Assembly (NCBI RefSeq): GCF_014127105.1
Contig: NZ_CP059902.1
Coordinates: 2,203,001 to 2,267,000, forward strand
Length of the DNA: 64,000 nt
Origin: Devosia sp. MC521
Lineage (GTDB): Bacteria; Pseudomonadota; Alphaproteobacteria; Rhizobiales; Devosiaceae
Reading direction: 5' to 3'
Shown piece by piece: positions 44,314 through 53,354 of this stretch. The position numbers and the translations under genes are program-made. How positions within the stretch are numbered: the first letter of the stretch is position 1; every line of letters starts with the position of its first letter. A model generated the notes under the pieces. That model was not told where the DNA came from. It made no database searches and was given only the letters and a program-made list of their open reading frames with translations.

Positions 44314-44333
44314 GGGCCCTTCGGGGCCCTTTC
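44314..44333 (+). terminator. Terminator between element B operon and integrase
   Basis: Perfect GGGCCC-TTCG-GGGCCC stem-loop followed by TTTCTTTATT. It is homologous to 20,696-20,716. Confidence 0.8.
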
Positions 44334-44334
44334 T

Positions 44335-45750
44335 TTATTCCGCTGCCTGACGTTCGTCCTCGTCGCCGTACCGTGCCGCCGCGATCGCAGCGCGGATCTC
44401 CGAGATTGGCTCCAGGCCGGCAATGGCGGCGGCGATATAGGGCTGTAGGCCGTCGCACCACGCCGTCATGATGGGCCAAGTCCGATGCGTGCCGTCGTGC
44501 AGTGAGTAGTGTGTGCCCGTCACGTCCCCGCTGCCAGCAGCATGGTCGAGGATCGCTTGCACGTCCGACCGCAGCAGACCGAAGCGGCTCTCGCCGTGCG
44601 TTCCGAATGCCCTGCGGAGATCGTGCGGCGATGCCGAGACGCCGGGCATGAACCCGAGGGCATGTGTGATCGACGACGAGCTGATCGACGTCTTGTCGCC
44701 GCCCTTCCTCCGCGCCCGAATCTGCGGGAACAGGTAGTCGCTCTCGAAGCGCTTGCCGGCCATGATCGCGCGCTCGACGCAGGCCCAGACGGCCGGTGGC
44801 AGCGGGATGACATGCGGCCGCTTCCGTGCCCCGGACTTCGCCCTGGTTTTGCGGGATGCAGGTGGCACATGCCACAGCCCACGCCCGCCCCCGATATCCT
44901 CGAACTGGTCGATCGTCGCTTCTGCCACGGCGCGGCGACGCTGCGCCGTCCACGCCGTCAGCTCCACCGCGCAGGCGACGACCGGATCAATCGCCCCGGT
45001 GCGGCAGATCGCGATGATGCGAGCGACCTCTTCCAAGGGCGGCACGTATTCGCCGGCGTCATCGCTCTCGTCGAGTGTGCGCTCGGGCGCAGCGAGACCA
45101 TCAATGGCGCCGGGCAGCACGCCACTCTTTGCGGCCTGGCCGTCCGACGCTAGCCATTTCCAAAACGGGCGCAGCACTCTCACAATGTGCTCGGCCGTGC
45201 TCTCGCGGCCAGAGCGGTGCACCCTGGCGACGATGCCGGCCAGGTCGGCCCGGCTGATCGACGGCAGCGGTTTCTTGTCGAGGCCGGCCAGGTCCGGCAT
45301 TGAGAGTACGCTCTTGTAGTCGGCATACGTCGCGGCGCGGCGCGTGCGACCGATCTCATCGAGCCATTTTGTGCGGCCCTGCACGTAGGTCCACGCGAAC
45401 AGGTCCCGCGGCTTAGCGATGGCCAGCGGTAGCGGCTCGGCTTTACCGGCGGCGCGGCGCTGGCGGTCGAGCCACTCCTGGTCGGGGATGCCAGTCCTGT
45501 CTCGGAGCACGGATTGCGCGCGGCCGACGAGATCCCGCGCCTCCGCGATCGTCCATGCGTCTACGCTGCCGAGAGGCAGGCGCACGTCGCGGCCGGCGAC
45601 GGCATAACGCAGCTGCCACACGGCCCCGGTTGCGCCGACGCGTAGGACGAGGCCGCGGGCGCGAGCGTCCACGACTTCGTAGCGCTTGGCTCCCGGACGG
45701 GCGTCGGCCTTGGCCTTGGCGATGGTGGCGGCGGTGATGGTTACGGGCAC
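44335..45750 (-). CDS. int: Tyrosine-type integrase of element B
   Basis: The product has 471 aa from the GTG at 45,750; an upstream ATG at 45,801 would give 488. The later start is preferred because the four GGGACGAC repeats then lie wholly outside the gene and VTITAATIAKAKADARPGAK is the usual integrase opening. No Shine-Dalgarno supports either. Catalytic residues: Arg I in TAWTAQRRRAVAEA, H-x-x-R in SPHDLRRAFG (about 376-380), HAAG, and Tyr in THYSLHDG (about 415). It belongs to the P4-like group that uses tRNA 3' ends, in agreement with the tRNA-Thr fragment 115 bp beyond the repeats. Confidence 0.9.
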   Translation of the reverse strand: MPVTITAATIAKAKADARPGAKRYEVVDARARGLVLRVGATGAVWQLRYAVAGRDVRLPLGSVDAWTIAEARDLVGRAQSVLRDRTGIPDQEWLDRQRRAAGKAEPLPLAIAKPRDLFAWTYVQGRTKWLDEIGRTRRAATYADYKSVLSMPDLAGLDKKPLPSISRADLAGIVARVHRSGRESTAEHIVRVLRPFWKWLASDGQAAKSGVLPGAIDGLAAPERTLDESDDAGEYVPPLEEVARIIAICRTGAIDPVVACAVELTAWTAQRRRAVAEATIDQFEDIGGGRGLWHVPPASRKTRAKSGARKRPHVIPLPPAVWACVERAIMAGKRFESDYLFPQIRARRKGGDKTSISSSSITHALGFMPGVSASPHDLRRAFGTHGESRFGLLRSDVQAILDHAAGSGDVTGTHYSLHDGTHRTWPIMTAWCDGLQPYIAAAIAGLEPISEIRAAIAAARYGDEDERQAAE

Positions 45751-45751
45751 T

Positions 45752-45810
45752 GGGACGACGCTCTGCACTGGGACGACATTGGGACGACCGGCAGGAAACA
45801 TCGGGACGAC
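45752..45810. repeat. Four GGGACGAC direct repeats between int and att
   Basis: GGGACGAC occurs at 45,752, 45,770, 45,781 and 45,803, three of the four preceded by T (consensus TGGGACGAC). Position and spacing (18, 11, 22 bp) suit arm-type integrase or excisionase binding sites. Confidence 0.5.
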
Positions 45811-45915
45811 CGTCGGCGCAAGGCCCGACGCGCTGGGAGCCCTAACGGAAAAGGAAATTAAGGGCGCTTAGCTTCATTTGAAGGGGTGTCGAGAGCACCT
45901 GAAACCAGCCAATGA

Positions 45916-45965
45916 CCTGATTTGTAATCAGGGGGTCACGGGTTCGAACCCTGTTGCCGGCACCA
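45916..45965 (+). other. Attachment site: 3' fragment of a tRNA-Thr(UGU) gene
   Basis: The 50 bp run from the anticodon stem (CCTGA, loop TTTGTAA with anticodon TGT, TCAGG) through the T-arm with TTCGAAC to the acceptor TGCCGGC and ACCA. The 5' acceptor strand and D-arm of a tRNA are absent upstream, so this is not a functional gene. It is the duplicate 3' end left when an element integrated into tRNA-Thr; the intact gene should lie at the element's other end. Confidence 0.85.
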
Positions 45966-46250
45966 TTCAAACTCCCCACTACGTTGCCTCACCAGAAACC
46001 CACTCAGTGGGTGTGCTAGCCCACATCCAGACACAACTGAAACAGTTGGGCCAAAGATCTGACGACATGCGAGACAGCTCCTCGACCACTCCCCAAAATC
46101 TTCACTCTTGAGCGGCGAAACAAGGGAAAGGCTGGAACGAAAACGGCTGCCCATCGCTGTTCACAAACTAATGCAAATGAGGTCGGCGAGGCACTTCGTT
46201 ACAAGCCAGTACGAAGCCTCATTCGTCTAAACTGCGACCGAAAAAGAAAA

Positions 46251-46270
46251 AACCGGCACGAGTGCCGGTT
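46251..46270 (-). terminator. Terminator of the porin gene
   Basis: AACCGGCAC-GA-GTGCCGGTT. On the minus strand it is followed by TTTTTCTTTTT. It lies 26 bp past the porin stop. The rest of 45,966-46,296 shows nothing else. Confidence 0.85.
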
Positions 46271-46296
46271 CTCAAAGATTTTGATAAAAACTTAAA

Positions 46297-47025
46297 TCAG
46301 AACCGGTAATTCAGTCCGACTTTTACCGTATGAATATGGTTATTAAAGTCAAACGGCTGCGACATATCACCGTCTACGTGGCCGTAGGTTTTAGTGCCGA
46401 AATCAGCAAACATATATTCGGTCTTGAACGTCCAATTATCGCTTAGAGCGTGCTCCATACCCGCCCCAACGGTCAGACCAGTACGCGTCTCTTCGCCGAA
46501 GCCAGCTTCGTTACCGTCGAACCCCCACTTGCCTCTGCCGTCTTCGTTGCCGATACCGTCAAATTCACCGCCAGCGTTTCTCATATTAGCAAAAACAACA
46601 CCGCCCTTGCCATAGAACAAAGTATTGTTGGCTACATAACCTACGCGGCCAGTTAGAGCGCCATAGAAGCCGTACTGAGTATAGACACCGTCATCGTCGT
46701 CGGTTGGATCGACATAGAGCTTGTCATTGGAAATCCAACCCAACTCTAGCTCGGGACCAAATACCCAGTTACCGTTCTGGAAATTGTAGCCTGCCGCCAC
46801 GCCGCCGATTAGACCAGCATCGGTCATGCCAAGGATGGCACCAGGTGGGCCCCACTCCTCGCCCGTCACGTCGGTCCCAGTCGTCTTACTATTTGTCCAG
46901 CCGCCAAAGGCGCCAATATAAGCGCCGGCCCAGCTAGCGCTCGGCGCGTCGATGCTCAATGGATCCGCACTCACCTGACCGGTCAAACCAAACAGCAATG
47001 CTGCAGCAATCAAATTTATTTTCAT
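46297..47025 (-). CDS. Outer-membrane beta-barrel protein (Omp31-like)
   Basis: The product has 242 aa. The signal peptide MKINLIAAALLFGLTGQVSA is cleaved before DPLSI. The mature start WAGAYIGAFGGW is the typical first strand of the alphaproteobacterial Omp25/Omp31 group. Alternating strands such as GLIGGVAAGYNFQNGNWVFG follow, and the protein ends HTVKVGLNYRF with the terminal Phe needed for barrel assembly. It is an eight-stranded barrel with probable structural or adhesion roles. It is the first chromosomal gene right of the element att site and is A/T-richer than the element. Confidence 0.9.
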   Translation of the reverse strand: MKINLIAAALLFGLTGQVSADPLSIDAPSASWAGAYIGAFGGWTNSKTTGTDVTGEEWGPPGAILGMTDAGLIGGVAAGYNFQNGNWVFGPELELGWISNDKLYVDPTDDDDGVYTQYGFYGALTGRVGYVANNTLFYGKGGVVFANMRNAGGEFDGIGNEDGRGKWGFDGNEAGFGEETRTGLTVGAGMEHALSDNWTFKTEYMFADFGTKTYGHVDGDMSQPFDFNNHIHTVKVGLNYRF

Positions 47026-47482
47026 GGGAAATCCGCTCCGCTATATACTTGAGCAATAAATGATTTCCCTGGAAGGGTTTAGTTAGATTTTCGGAATTTC
47101 TACAAAATAAAATGCGATTAACGTTCACGCCATTTTCGAAGGCACAACATTATCTAAGGATAGTGAGCGGCTGTAGGCTATTCCAATAGGGCTATAGCCT
47201 GAGCGTATAAAACTCGCCGCCCCCCTCTATTGCCGGAGCATCTCGCGTGTAAACTTGCTGCAATTGCTTGAATATGGGCGGCATGCGGCAGCCTAATATC
47301 ACTGCCAGGGTGTTGTTGATCTATTTACACGGTGGGTCAACGGGCAACGAAGTCTGCCGCCAGATATCCGAGCAGGCGCTATGGCGCCAAGTGCTTCTTC
47401 TTTGCAAAGACCGACGGAAACTCGCGCTTTTCTCTGCACATTCAACGCTCTACACCAAATAGGCGACAAATGGCCAATTGCG
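47026..47482. other. 457-bp intergenic region
   Basis: It lies between the porin (start) and the 3' end of the GGDEF-EAL gene. It must include the porin promoter on the minus strand. It is AT-rich near 47,030-47,130. No RNA gene, repeat or credible frame seen. Confidence 0.3.
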
Positions 47483-49810
47483 CTATGCAGGCCGAGGTAG
47501 CGCGTTTAACTGCGTCACGCCGCCCATGCGCCCTTCGACCAGCTCCATAAATTGAGGAAGCGGCACAGGTCGGCTGAAATAATAGCCCTGCGCTTCAATG
47601 AACCCGGCATTGGTAATAATCTCGAGCTGAGCTGCGGTTTCCACGCCTTCAGCTGTCGTCTTCATCCCTAGATTCTTCCCCAAGCTCGCGATGGACTGCA
47701 AAATTGGAAGACTGTCCGGCCAGCGATCGACATCTCGCACAAAACTTTGGTCGATCTTGATCTTATCAAATGGGAAGCGCTGTAGATAACTCAGCGACGA
47801 ATATCCCGTCCCAAAGTCGTCTAGGGCAATCGTCAGGCCCAAACTCTTGAGTTGGCGCAGCGCCTCGAGATTTGCGTCATTCTTCTGCAGCAATACAGAT
47901 TCAGTGATTTCAAGCTCAAGACGTGATGGATTGAGCCCGCTCTGGACAAGGGCAGCAGCAACGCTCTTGACGAGATTGCTGTCCCGGAACTGCATAGGCG
48001 AGAGATTCACGGACACGCTAATGTCGCCAGGCCATTGAAGCGCATCGCGACACGCGCGCTGCAAGACCCACTCGCCAAGCTTATTGATGAAACCGGTCTC
48101 TTCGGCAATGTGAATGAACTCGCCCGGAGGCACGAGGCCCCTCTCCGGGTGACGCCAGCGCAGCAATGCTTCACCAGCAACGATCTTGCCTGTCTTGAGC
48201 AGAACTAGTGGCTGATAGTGGACCTCGAATTGTCCAAGCTCGATCCCCTGACGCATGTCGATGTCGAGGTTGCGCCTATGTTGCAGATCCTCAAGCATCC
48301 GCATCGAGAAGAAGCGATAGGCCGCCCTCCCTTCTGCCTTAACATTATACAGCGCCAAATCCGCGTTCTTCATAAGAGTATCAGGATGCAGATCGGTTTC
48401 GAATGCGAGTGCAATGCCGATGCTGGTGCTCACAGACACTTCATGCCCAAAAATGAGGTATGGTTCACCAATGACGGTCAGCAGGCGTGCTGCCAAGCGC
48501 CGGCAACTCTCCTCGGCATCGCCCTTACTGACATGCAGAATGGCAAATTCGTCCCCACCTAGGCGCGCAACGATGTCGCGAGGATCGACCGTGGACATAA
48601 TTCGAGCAGCCACATCGCGTAGCAGCTCGTCGCCAACTTGGTGCCCAAGCGTATCGTTGACCTCTTTGAAGCGATCGAGATCCAAGTACAGCACAGCCAG
48701 GCCTCGGCCCGCGTCCTTGTTTTGCCGCAGAGCTTGCGCAGTGCGCTCCCAGAAGTAGAGGCGATTGGCCATGCCCGTCAGCGCATCGTGCCGTGCCATC
48801 TGGACGACGCGATCCTGCGCGCGTTGGCGCTCTGTAATATCCTCAAAGGTACAGACCCAACCGCCTTCAATCGTCTTTTCCCGCGAGACCCTAAGCACAA
48901 TGCCATTCGGCATGTGCTGCACGCGGCTACTCAGAATAGTGATATCGTCGCTGCTTTCGCCGTCTGCCGCCGTATCCGCAAAAATGTCGCCGCCCGATAA
49001 ATGGCCGTCCAGAGCTTCGCTAATATGGATACCTTCCCAGTTGCGCGAAGCATCGAGCGAAAACAGTTCTAAAAAGCGAGCGTTATAGACAATCAAAGTG
49101 TCTTCATGATCGAGCAGACACAGCCCCACTGACATCGCTTGTAGCGCCGCATCAAAACGAGCGTTTTGGATGACAAGCGACTGCTCTTTCTGACGCAACA
49201 CATCCTGCGCGCGACCCAAGAGCCGATTGTGGAACAGCAACATGCCAACGAGCAAGCAGCCGCCTCCAATCAAGCCAAACGCCACGCCTGTGAATGCCCA
49301 TTGCAAATCGAATAAGGCGCGCCGATCACGATTGAGATTTGCCGAGTTCCACGTGTTTGCATCGACGGATAGCCGCGCCAATTTTGGAAATATGGGCTCA
49401 AGTATACTTAGGATTTCAGCAGGTTTTCCCGGCTCGTCGAGCTCATCCAACATTGGCTCAACCCGAACCAATGCCGCACCGAGCTCTTGTAATGTCGCCA
49501 CGCTCAGGGGTGACTGTCCGAGAAATACGGAAGCTTCTCTTCCGTTCAGAGTACTCAAGCGACTGACGACAATGTCAAACCTTAGGCGGACTTCATTCTC
49601 ATCCACTCCGGGAAGCCCAGCGGCGTACCCGCTCACCCTATGCTCTAGGCGAGAGAATTCGCTTGGAGCTTGCGTAAACATCCACGTGACGTTCCAGAGA
49701 CCGGCTTGGTCCAGCGCCGCATACCGATCATACAGAAGGAGCGTAATGTAACTGGCGGCAGTCACAAAACCGACGACCAGAACCGCCAAAATAATCCGCA
49801 ATGGGTGCAT
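47483..49810 (-). CDS. Membrane GGDEF-EAL protein (cyclic-di-GMP turnover)
   Basis: The product has 775 aa. Two membrane helices (about 6-28 and 172-192) flank a periplasmic sensor region. A PAS domain (about 215-335) is followed by GGDEF with RLGGDEFAIL and by EAL with GEALLRW. The EAL metal/catalytic positions NLSPMQF, ELEITES, ALDDFGTGYSS, KIDQSFV and AEGVET are all present, so phosphodiesterase activity is likely. The cyclase motif is also intact, so the net direction depends on signals. Such proteins switch between motile and sessile, matrix-producing states. It starts 32 bp after a secreted molybdopterin-domain protein and is probably coregulated. Confidence 0.92.
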   Translation of the reverse strand: MHPLRIILAVLVVGFVTAASYITLLLYDRYAALDQAGLWNVTWMFTQAPSEFSRLEHRVSGYAAGLPGVDENEVRLRFDIVVSRLSTLNGREASVFLGQSPLSVATLQELGAALVRVEPMLDELDEPGKPAEILSILEPIFPKLARLSVDANTWNSANLNRDRRALFDLQWAFTGVAFGLIGGGCLLVGMLLFHNRLLGRAQDVLRQKEQSLVIQNARFDAALQAMSVGLCLLDHEDTLIVYNARFLELFSLDASRNWEGIHISEALDGHLSGGDIFADTAADGESSDDITILSSRVQHMPNGIVLRVSREKTIEGGWVCTFEDITERQRAQDRVVQMARHDALTGMANRLYFWERTAQALRQNKDAGRGLAVLYLDLDRFKEVNDTLGHQVGDELLRDVAARIMSTVDPRDIVARLGGDEFAILHVSKGDAEESCRRLAARLLTVIGEPYLIFGHEVSVSTSIGIALAFETDLHPDTLMKNADLALYNVKAEGRAAYRFFSMRMLEDLQHRRNLDIDMRQGIELGQFEVHYQPLVLLKTGKIVAGEALLRWRHPERGLVPPGEFIHIAEETGFINKLGEWVLQRACRDALQWPGDISVSVNLSPMQFRDSNLVKSVAAALVQSGLNPSRLELEITESVLLQKNDANLEALRQLKSLGLTIALDDFGTGYSSLSYLQRFPFDKIKIDQSFVRDVDRWPDSLPILQSIASLGKNLGMKTTAEGVETAAQLEIITNAGFIEAQGYYFSRPVPLPQFMELVEGRMGGVTQLNALPRPA

Positions 49811-49842
49811 TTTACGTCCTGTGCCCTTTCATGAGCGTCAGG

Positions 49843-50325
49843 CTAGGGGATGGCAATGGCCTTAACCTGCCACACGGCGCGCCCGTGATAGGGCTGCTGG
49901 CGCAATGCCGGATTTTCATCAAAGGGATAGACGATGAAGAATGGCCCCTTGTCAGACACCGGCATATATTCCCCATCCCTTTTGATGGCTAGGATCGGAC
50001 CGAACTCGGCAAAATCACTTGTGGGAATGTCCACGCTATAATCGTTAAGGGCCGTAACGATAGCCATGGCGCCATCCGCACCACTCACTTCAAGAAGATG
50101 GCTCAGCGCAACGCCCTTGTATTGAACGACGCCCTCAGTCCAGGGGCTTGTGGTGCTAATCTCCGTCTGAGGCATGGCCTCCAGCGCATCGCGATCATAT
50201 ACGACCGTATTGGAACCAGCAGTCAGAGTGAGAGTTGGCAGATCGGCGGCATATACGGGCTGAAAGCTCATGGCGACAGCCACCAGAATATTCAAAATTA
50301 TAGTTCTACGACGCATCGCATTCAT
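49843..50325 (-). CDS. Secreted oxidoreductase-type molybdopterin-domain protein
   Basis: The product has 160 aa from the Met at 50,325. A signal peptide (ILVAVAMSFQPVYA) is cut before ADLPTL. The mature part resembles the small sulfite-oxidase-like domain: SPWTEGVVQYKGVALSHLLE, LNDYSVDIPTSDF and DKGPFFIVYPFDENPALR. The cofactor Cys typical of true sulfite oxidases is not present, so it is probably a periplasmic binding or sensor protein. Being cotranscribed with the GGDEF-EAL gene, it could present a signal to that protein's periplasmic loop. Confidence 0.75.
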   Translation of the reverse strand: MNAMRRRTIILNILVAVAMSFQPVYAADLPTLTLTAGSNTVVYDRDALEAMPQTEISTTSPWTEGVVQYKGVALSHLLEVSGADGAMAIVTALNDYSVDIPTSDFAEFGPILAIKRDGEYMPVSDKGPFFIVYPFDENPALRQQPYHGRAVWQVKAIAIP

Positions 50326-50674
50326 CCCATGTCGGCTGGAATTTATGACATCCAATTTTTCACAGAAATCTCTGAACACTCTTATGTTTAAACACGTAAT
50401 ACGATCAATCCTAAGCTTTTAAAAATATCAGCAGATTGACCATACGGGGCATCGCTCTAGCAAAGCCATATCGGCAGAGGTCCAAGAATTCTCGATGCCG
50501 ATCTTGTACCCTGTAAGGTCAACGCGCCACTCAGAAAAAGGTGGCATGTGGGCGCAAATAATTGCTGCGCATTAAATTATTTTCAATTCCCGCCACCACT
50601 ACTGAAAAAACCAATATTCAAGACGTATCCTTATTGATAAAACTAAACACGACGACCAAACAAAGAAGATCGAA

Positions 50675-52453
50675 ATGGAAAGAGCCGAAATAGATATTCG
50701 GCAAATACTTCTATCAATACAACGACAATCACCCCTAGCTTTGGGAGTGGCGTTTATTTTTATTGCAATTGCAGCGACACATCTTTTCCTGACAAAACCG
50801 CTCTACACCGCGACAGCACTTGTCCTATTCGATCCGAGCGACAAAAATCTATTAGATCCAACCTCGAGCTCAGACGCCGGTGGTGAAGCCAGTGCGAGGA
50901 TCGATAGTGAAGTCGAATTCATCCGGTCCGACGCCGTTCTCCTCGAAACAATCCGACGGACACCAATAGGGGCAATGTTAGCGGATACTCCAGCCCCAGC
51001 AGGACTCGCGCAAAGAGCGCTCGCAACTCTGGGCCTAGTGAGCCACACTAAACCAAGCACCGCTGAAGCATTGCATAGCGCGCTCACAAAAATGCGCAGA
51101 TCAACCACTGTGAAACGACGTGGCGAGACCTTCATCATTGCCATTACTGCGCATTCCGCTAGTCCCGAGCGTGCTGCAACTGTCGCCAATAGCCTTGCCG
51201 AAACCTATATCGCAGCTCAGCTTCGCCACAAGATTTCCAACCTCGAAAATCATCGGGCGATCCTTGCTCGCCACATAGAAGATGCAAAAATCGATATCGC
51301 CAATGCAGCTGCTGAGCGAGATCGCAGCTTCGAGATGAGCCAGCCCCTACCCGCCCACCAAGCAAACCAAGCAGCATTTCATCGCCCCATTTTCAGGCCA
51401 GACATCGTTGAGAGCCAAAACGAGCTCTTACGCAATGCCGATGTCGCCACCGCACAATACCATTCACTTCTCGAGCGGTTGCGGGATCTAACCGCACAAA
51501 CCGATCTCCAAGTAGCGGACAGCCAAATCATATCGGCAGCGATTGTGCCGCTCTACCCTTCCAGCCCAAATTACGGCCTTACACTCACTCTATCGGCGAT
51601 AGCAGGCCTGATGGCCGGTATCGCACTGGCACTGCTATATGAGCACCTGATCGGTGGCTTTATGACCGACGAGCAAATGGCCAGCGCGCTTAAACTGGAC
51701 GAGGCCAGCGTGTTGCCCCGTGCCCGATCTCGAACAGACGCAGATTCTGTTGCAGAATTGATCGTCGATGACCCGAGTTCTGCCTACTCCGAAGCCGTAC
51801 GCAGATTGCGGGCCTCAATCGGCTTCGCAGTCTCACCATCAAAGTCTGTAACCGATGGTGGCTTGGTCATTATGGTGTGCTCGACAACCATTGGTGAGGG
51901 AAAGACCACGTTGGCTGTTGCGCTAGCGCGGTGTTTTGCTCGTTCCGGCGCCAGTACCCTACTGATCGATGGGGATCTCCGTGATCCCGGCGTTCATCGC
52001 AACCTCAAAATCGGGCCGTCGCTGGCTCTTGTCGACCACCTTGTTAGGCCAATCACTGACACAAATTTCGACACCCTCGTCACAACGGATCCTTTGAGCC
52101 CGCTCAGGGTCGTCGTCGGGGCAGAAAGGGAAGACATTTCACCGACTGACTTGCTTGGTGGAAGAGGCTTTGAACATTTGATTACAAAGGCGCGCAGCCA
52201 CTTCGACATCGTCATTATCGACACCGCCGCCATGGGTGAGCTCGCTGATACCCTCTATGTGACGCCCTTAGTTCAAGTCGCGCTGCTCGTCTCCCATTGG
52301 GCAAGCACGCCTCAGCACACGGTCAAGAAGACACTGCGAGCTCTCCGCAGTGCAGGCAACCTATCGCTGCTCGTCATCCCTGTTCTCGCTCAACAAAAAG
52401 AACGCAGGCCAAAGCCGAAGCTTCACTTTCACCGCTACGGTTCTGAAATCTGA
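50675..52453 (+). CDS. Wzz/ExoP-type polysaccharide co-polymerase with BY-kinase domain
   Basis: The product has 592 aa. The Wzz domain starts with a membrane helix (about 20-39) and has the periplasmic signature VADSQIISAAIVPLYPSSPN before a second helix (about 299-320). The C-terminal bacterial tyrosine-kinase domain has Walker A STTIGEGKTTLA, Walker A' TLLIDGDLRDP and Walker B FDIVIIDTAA. The usual C-terminal tyrosine cluster is nearly absent (one Tyr at the end, HRYGSEI). It controls chain length and export of an exopolysaccharide, and fits with the PMM and UDP-glucose dehydrogenase genes nearby. The 295 bp before it are AT-rich and presumably hold its promoter. Confidence 0.9.
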   Translation: MERAEIDIRQILLSIQRQSPLALGVAFIFIAIAATHLFLTKPLYTATALVLFDPSDKNLLDPTSSSDAGGEASARIDSEVEFIRSDAVLLETIRRTPIGAMLADTPAPAGLAQRALATLGLVSHTKPSTAEALHSALTKMRRSTTVKRRGETFIIAITAHSASPERAATVANSLAETYIAAQLRHKISNLENHRAILARHIEDAKIDIANAAAERDRSFEMSQPLPAHQANQAAFHRPIFRPDIVESQNELLRNADVATAQYHSLLERLRDLTAQTDLQVADSQIISAAIVPLYPSSPNYGLTLTLSAIAGLMAGIALALLYEHLIGGFMTDEQMASALKLDEASVLPRARSRTDADSVAELIVDDPSSAYSEAVRRLRASIGFAVSPSKSVTDGGLVIMVCSTTIGEGKTTLAVALARCFARSGASTLLIDGDLRDPGVHRNLKIGPSLALVDHLVRPITDTNFDTLVTTDPLSPLRVVVGAEREDISPTDLLGGRGFEHLITKARSHFDIVIIDTAAMGELADTLYVTPLVQVALLVSHWASTPQHTVKKTLRALRSAGNLSLLVIPVLAQQKERRPKPKLHFHRYGSEI

Positions 52454-52565
52454 TCGAACAGAACGCTCGCGGCCTGCTCTGCCAGCAAGTACTGAATTGG
52501 GGGAGGTCTACGCCTTGTGCAGGATGGTCCGCCGCACCCTAGCATGCTAGGCAAGAGCGACTTCA

Positions 52566-53354
52566 ATGGAGCCGCACTTGTCCGACCTATCTTTGTCGCG
52601 GATATGTTTCGTATCGAACATCACCCCAGCTGCTGATGAAGCCGCTGCAAGGCTACGCCTCGCTTATGGCGCCCATGAACTGGCTGACGCCGACGTCGTT
52701 GTTGCTCTCGGCGGCGATGGCTTGATGTTGCAGACACTGCACCAGGTGATGGGCCAGAACATCCCAGTCTATGGCATGAACTTCGGCTCGGTTGGGTTCA
52801 TGATGAACCCATACAACGAAGAGAACCTTCTCCAACGCCTCAACGACGCGCAGCGGACGCATATCTATCCACTGTCGATGACCGTCACGGATCAGTCCGG
52901 CGAGACGCGTTCGGCACTCGCCATCAATGAAGTGTCCCTGTTCCGCTCAACCTACCAAGCCGCGAAACTGCAGATTTTGGTCGATGGCGAAGTGCGTCTG
53001 GAAGAATTGATTTGCGATGGCGCCCTCCTCGCAACGCCGGCCGGGTCCACCGCATATAACCTCTCTGCGCATGGTCCGATCCTGCCCATTGAGGCTCCGC
53101 TGCTGGCCCTTACCCCAATCTCGCCGTTCCGCCCACGCCGCTGGCGCGGGGCCATTCTGTCAAACCGCGCAGAAGTCACGTTCCTGACGCGTGAAAGCGA
53201 CAAGCGACCAGTAAGCGCTGTGGCAGACAATGTGGAATTTCATAATGTTGCATCTGTGAGCGTACGCGAAGATCGAACACACGCCGTAGCGTTGATGTTT
53301 GATCCCGGCACCAGTCTGGAAGAGCGGGTCCTAACGGAACAGTTCCGCTTCTAG
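52566..53354 (+). CDS. nadK: NAD kinase
   Basis: The product has 262 aa. The family motifs are present: VVVALGGDGLMLQTLH (GGDG), GMNFGSVGFMMNPY, AINEVSLFR (NE) and LLATPAGSTAYNLSAHGPIL. It phosphorylates NAD to NADP using ATP in the cytoplasm and is normally essential. The Shine-Dalgarno is weak. The stop codon shares CTAG with the stop of the convergent DUF2336 gene. Confidence 0.93.
   Translation: MEPHLSDLSLSRICFVSNITPAADEAAARLRLAYGAHELADADVVVALGGDGLMLQTLHQVMGQNIPVYGMNFGSVGFMMNPYNEENLLQRLNDAQRTHIYPLSMTVTDQSGETRSALAINEVSLFRSTYQAAKLQILVDGEVRLEELICDGALLATPAGSTAYNLSAHGPILPIEAPLLALTPISPFRPRRWRGAILSNRAEVTFLTRESDKRPVSAVADNVEFHNVASVSVREDRTHAVALMFDPGTSLEERVLTEQFRF

Larger units (their letters stand above)
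39036..45965. mobile_element. Element B: right-hand part of a second, related integrative element
   Basis: The gene order from the phosphoesterase fragment through zinc-ribbon protein, 79-aa protein, 105-aa protein, AAA+ ATPase, palindromic promoter, HTH protein, terminator and integrase is the same as in element A at 15.6-21.4 kb. The left end is cut by the IS3 element; the right end is a 3' tRNA-Thr fragment used as attachment site. All replication, restriction and tail genes seen in A are missing here. Confidence 0.8.
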
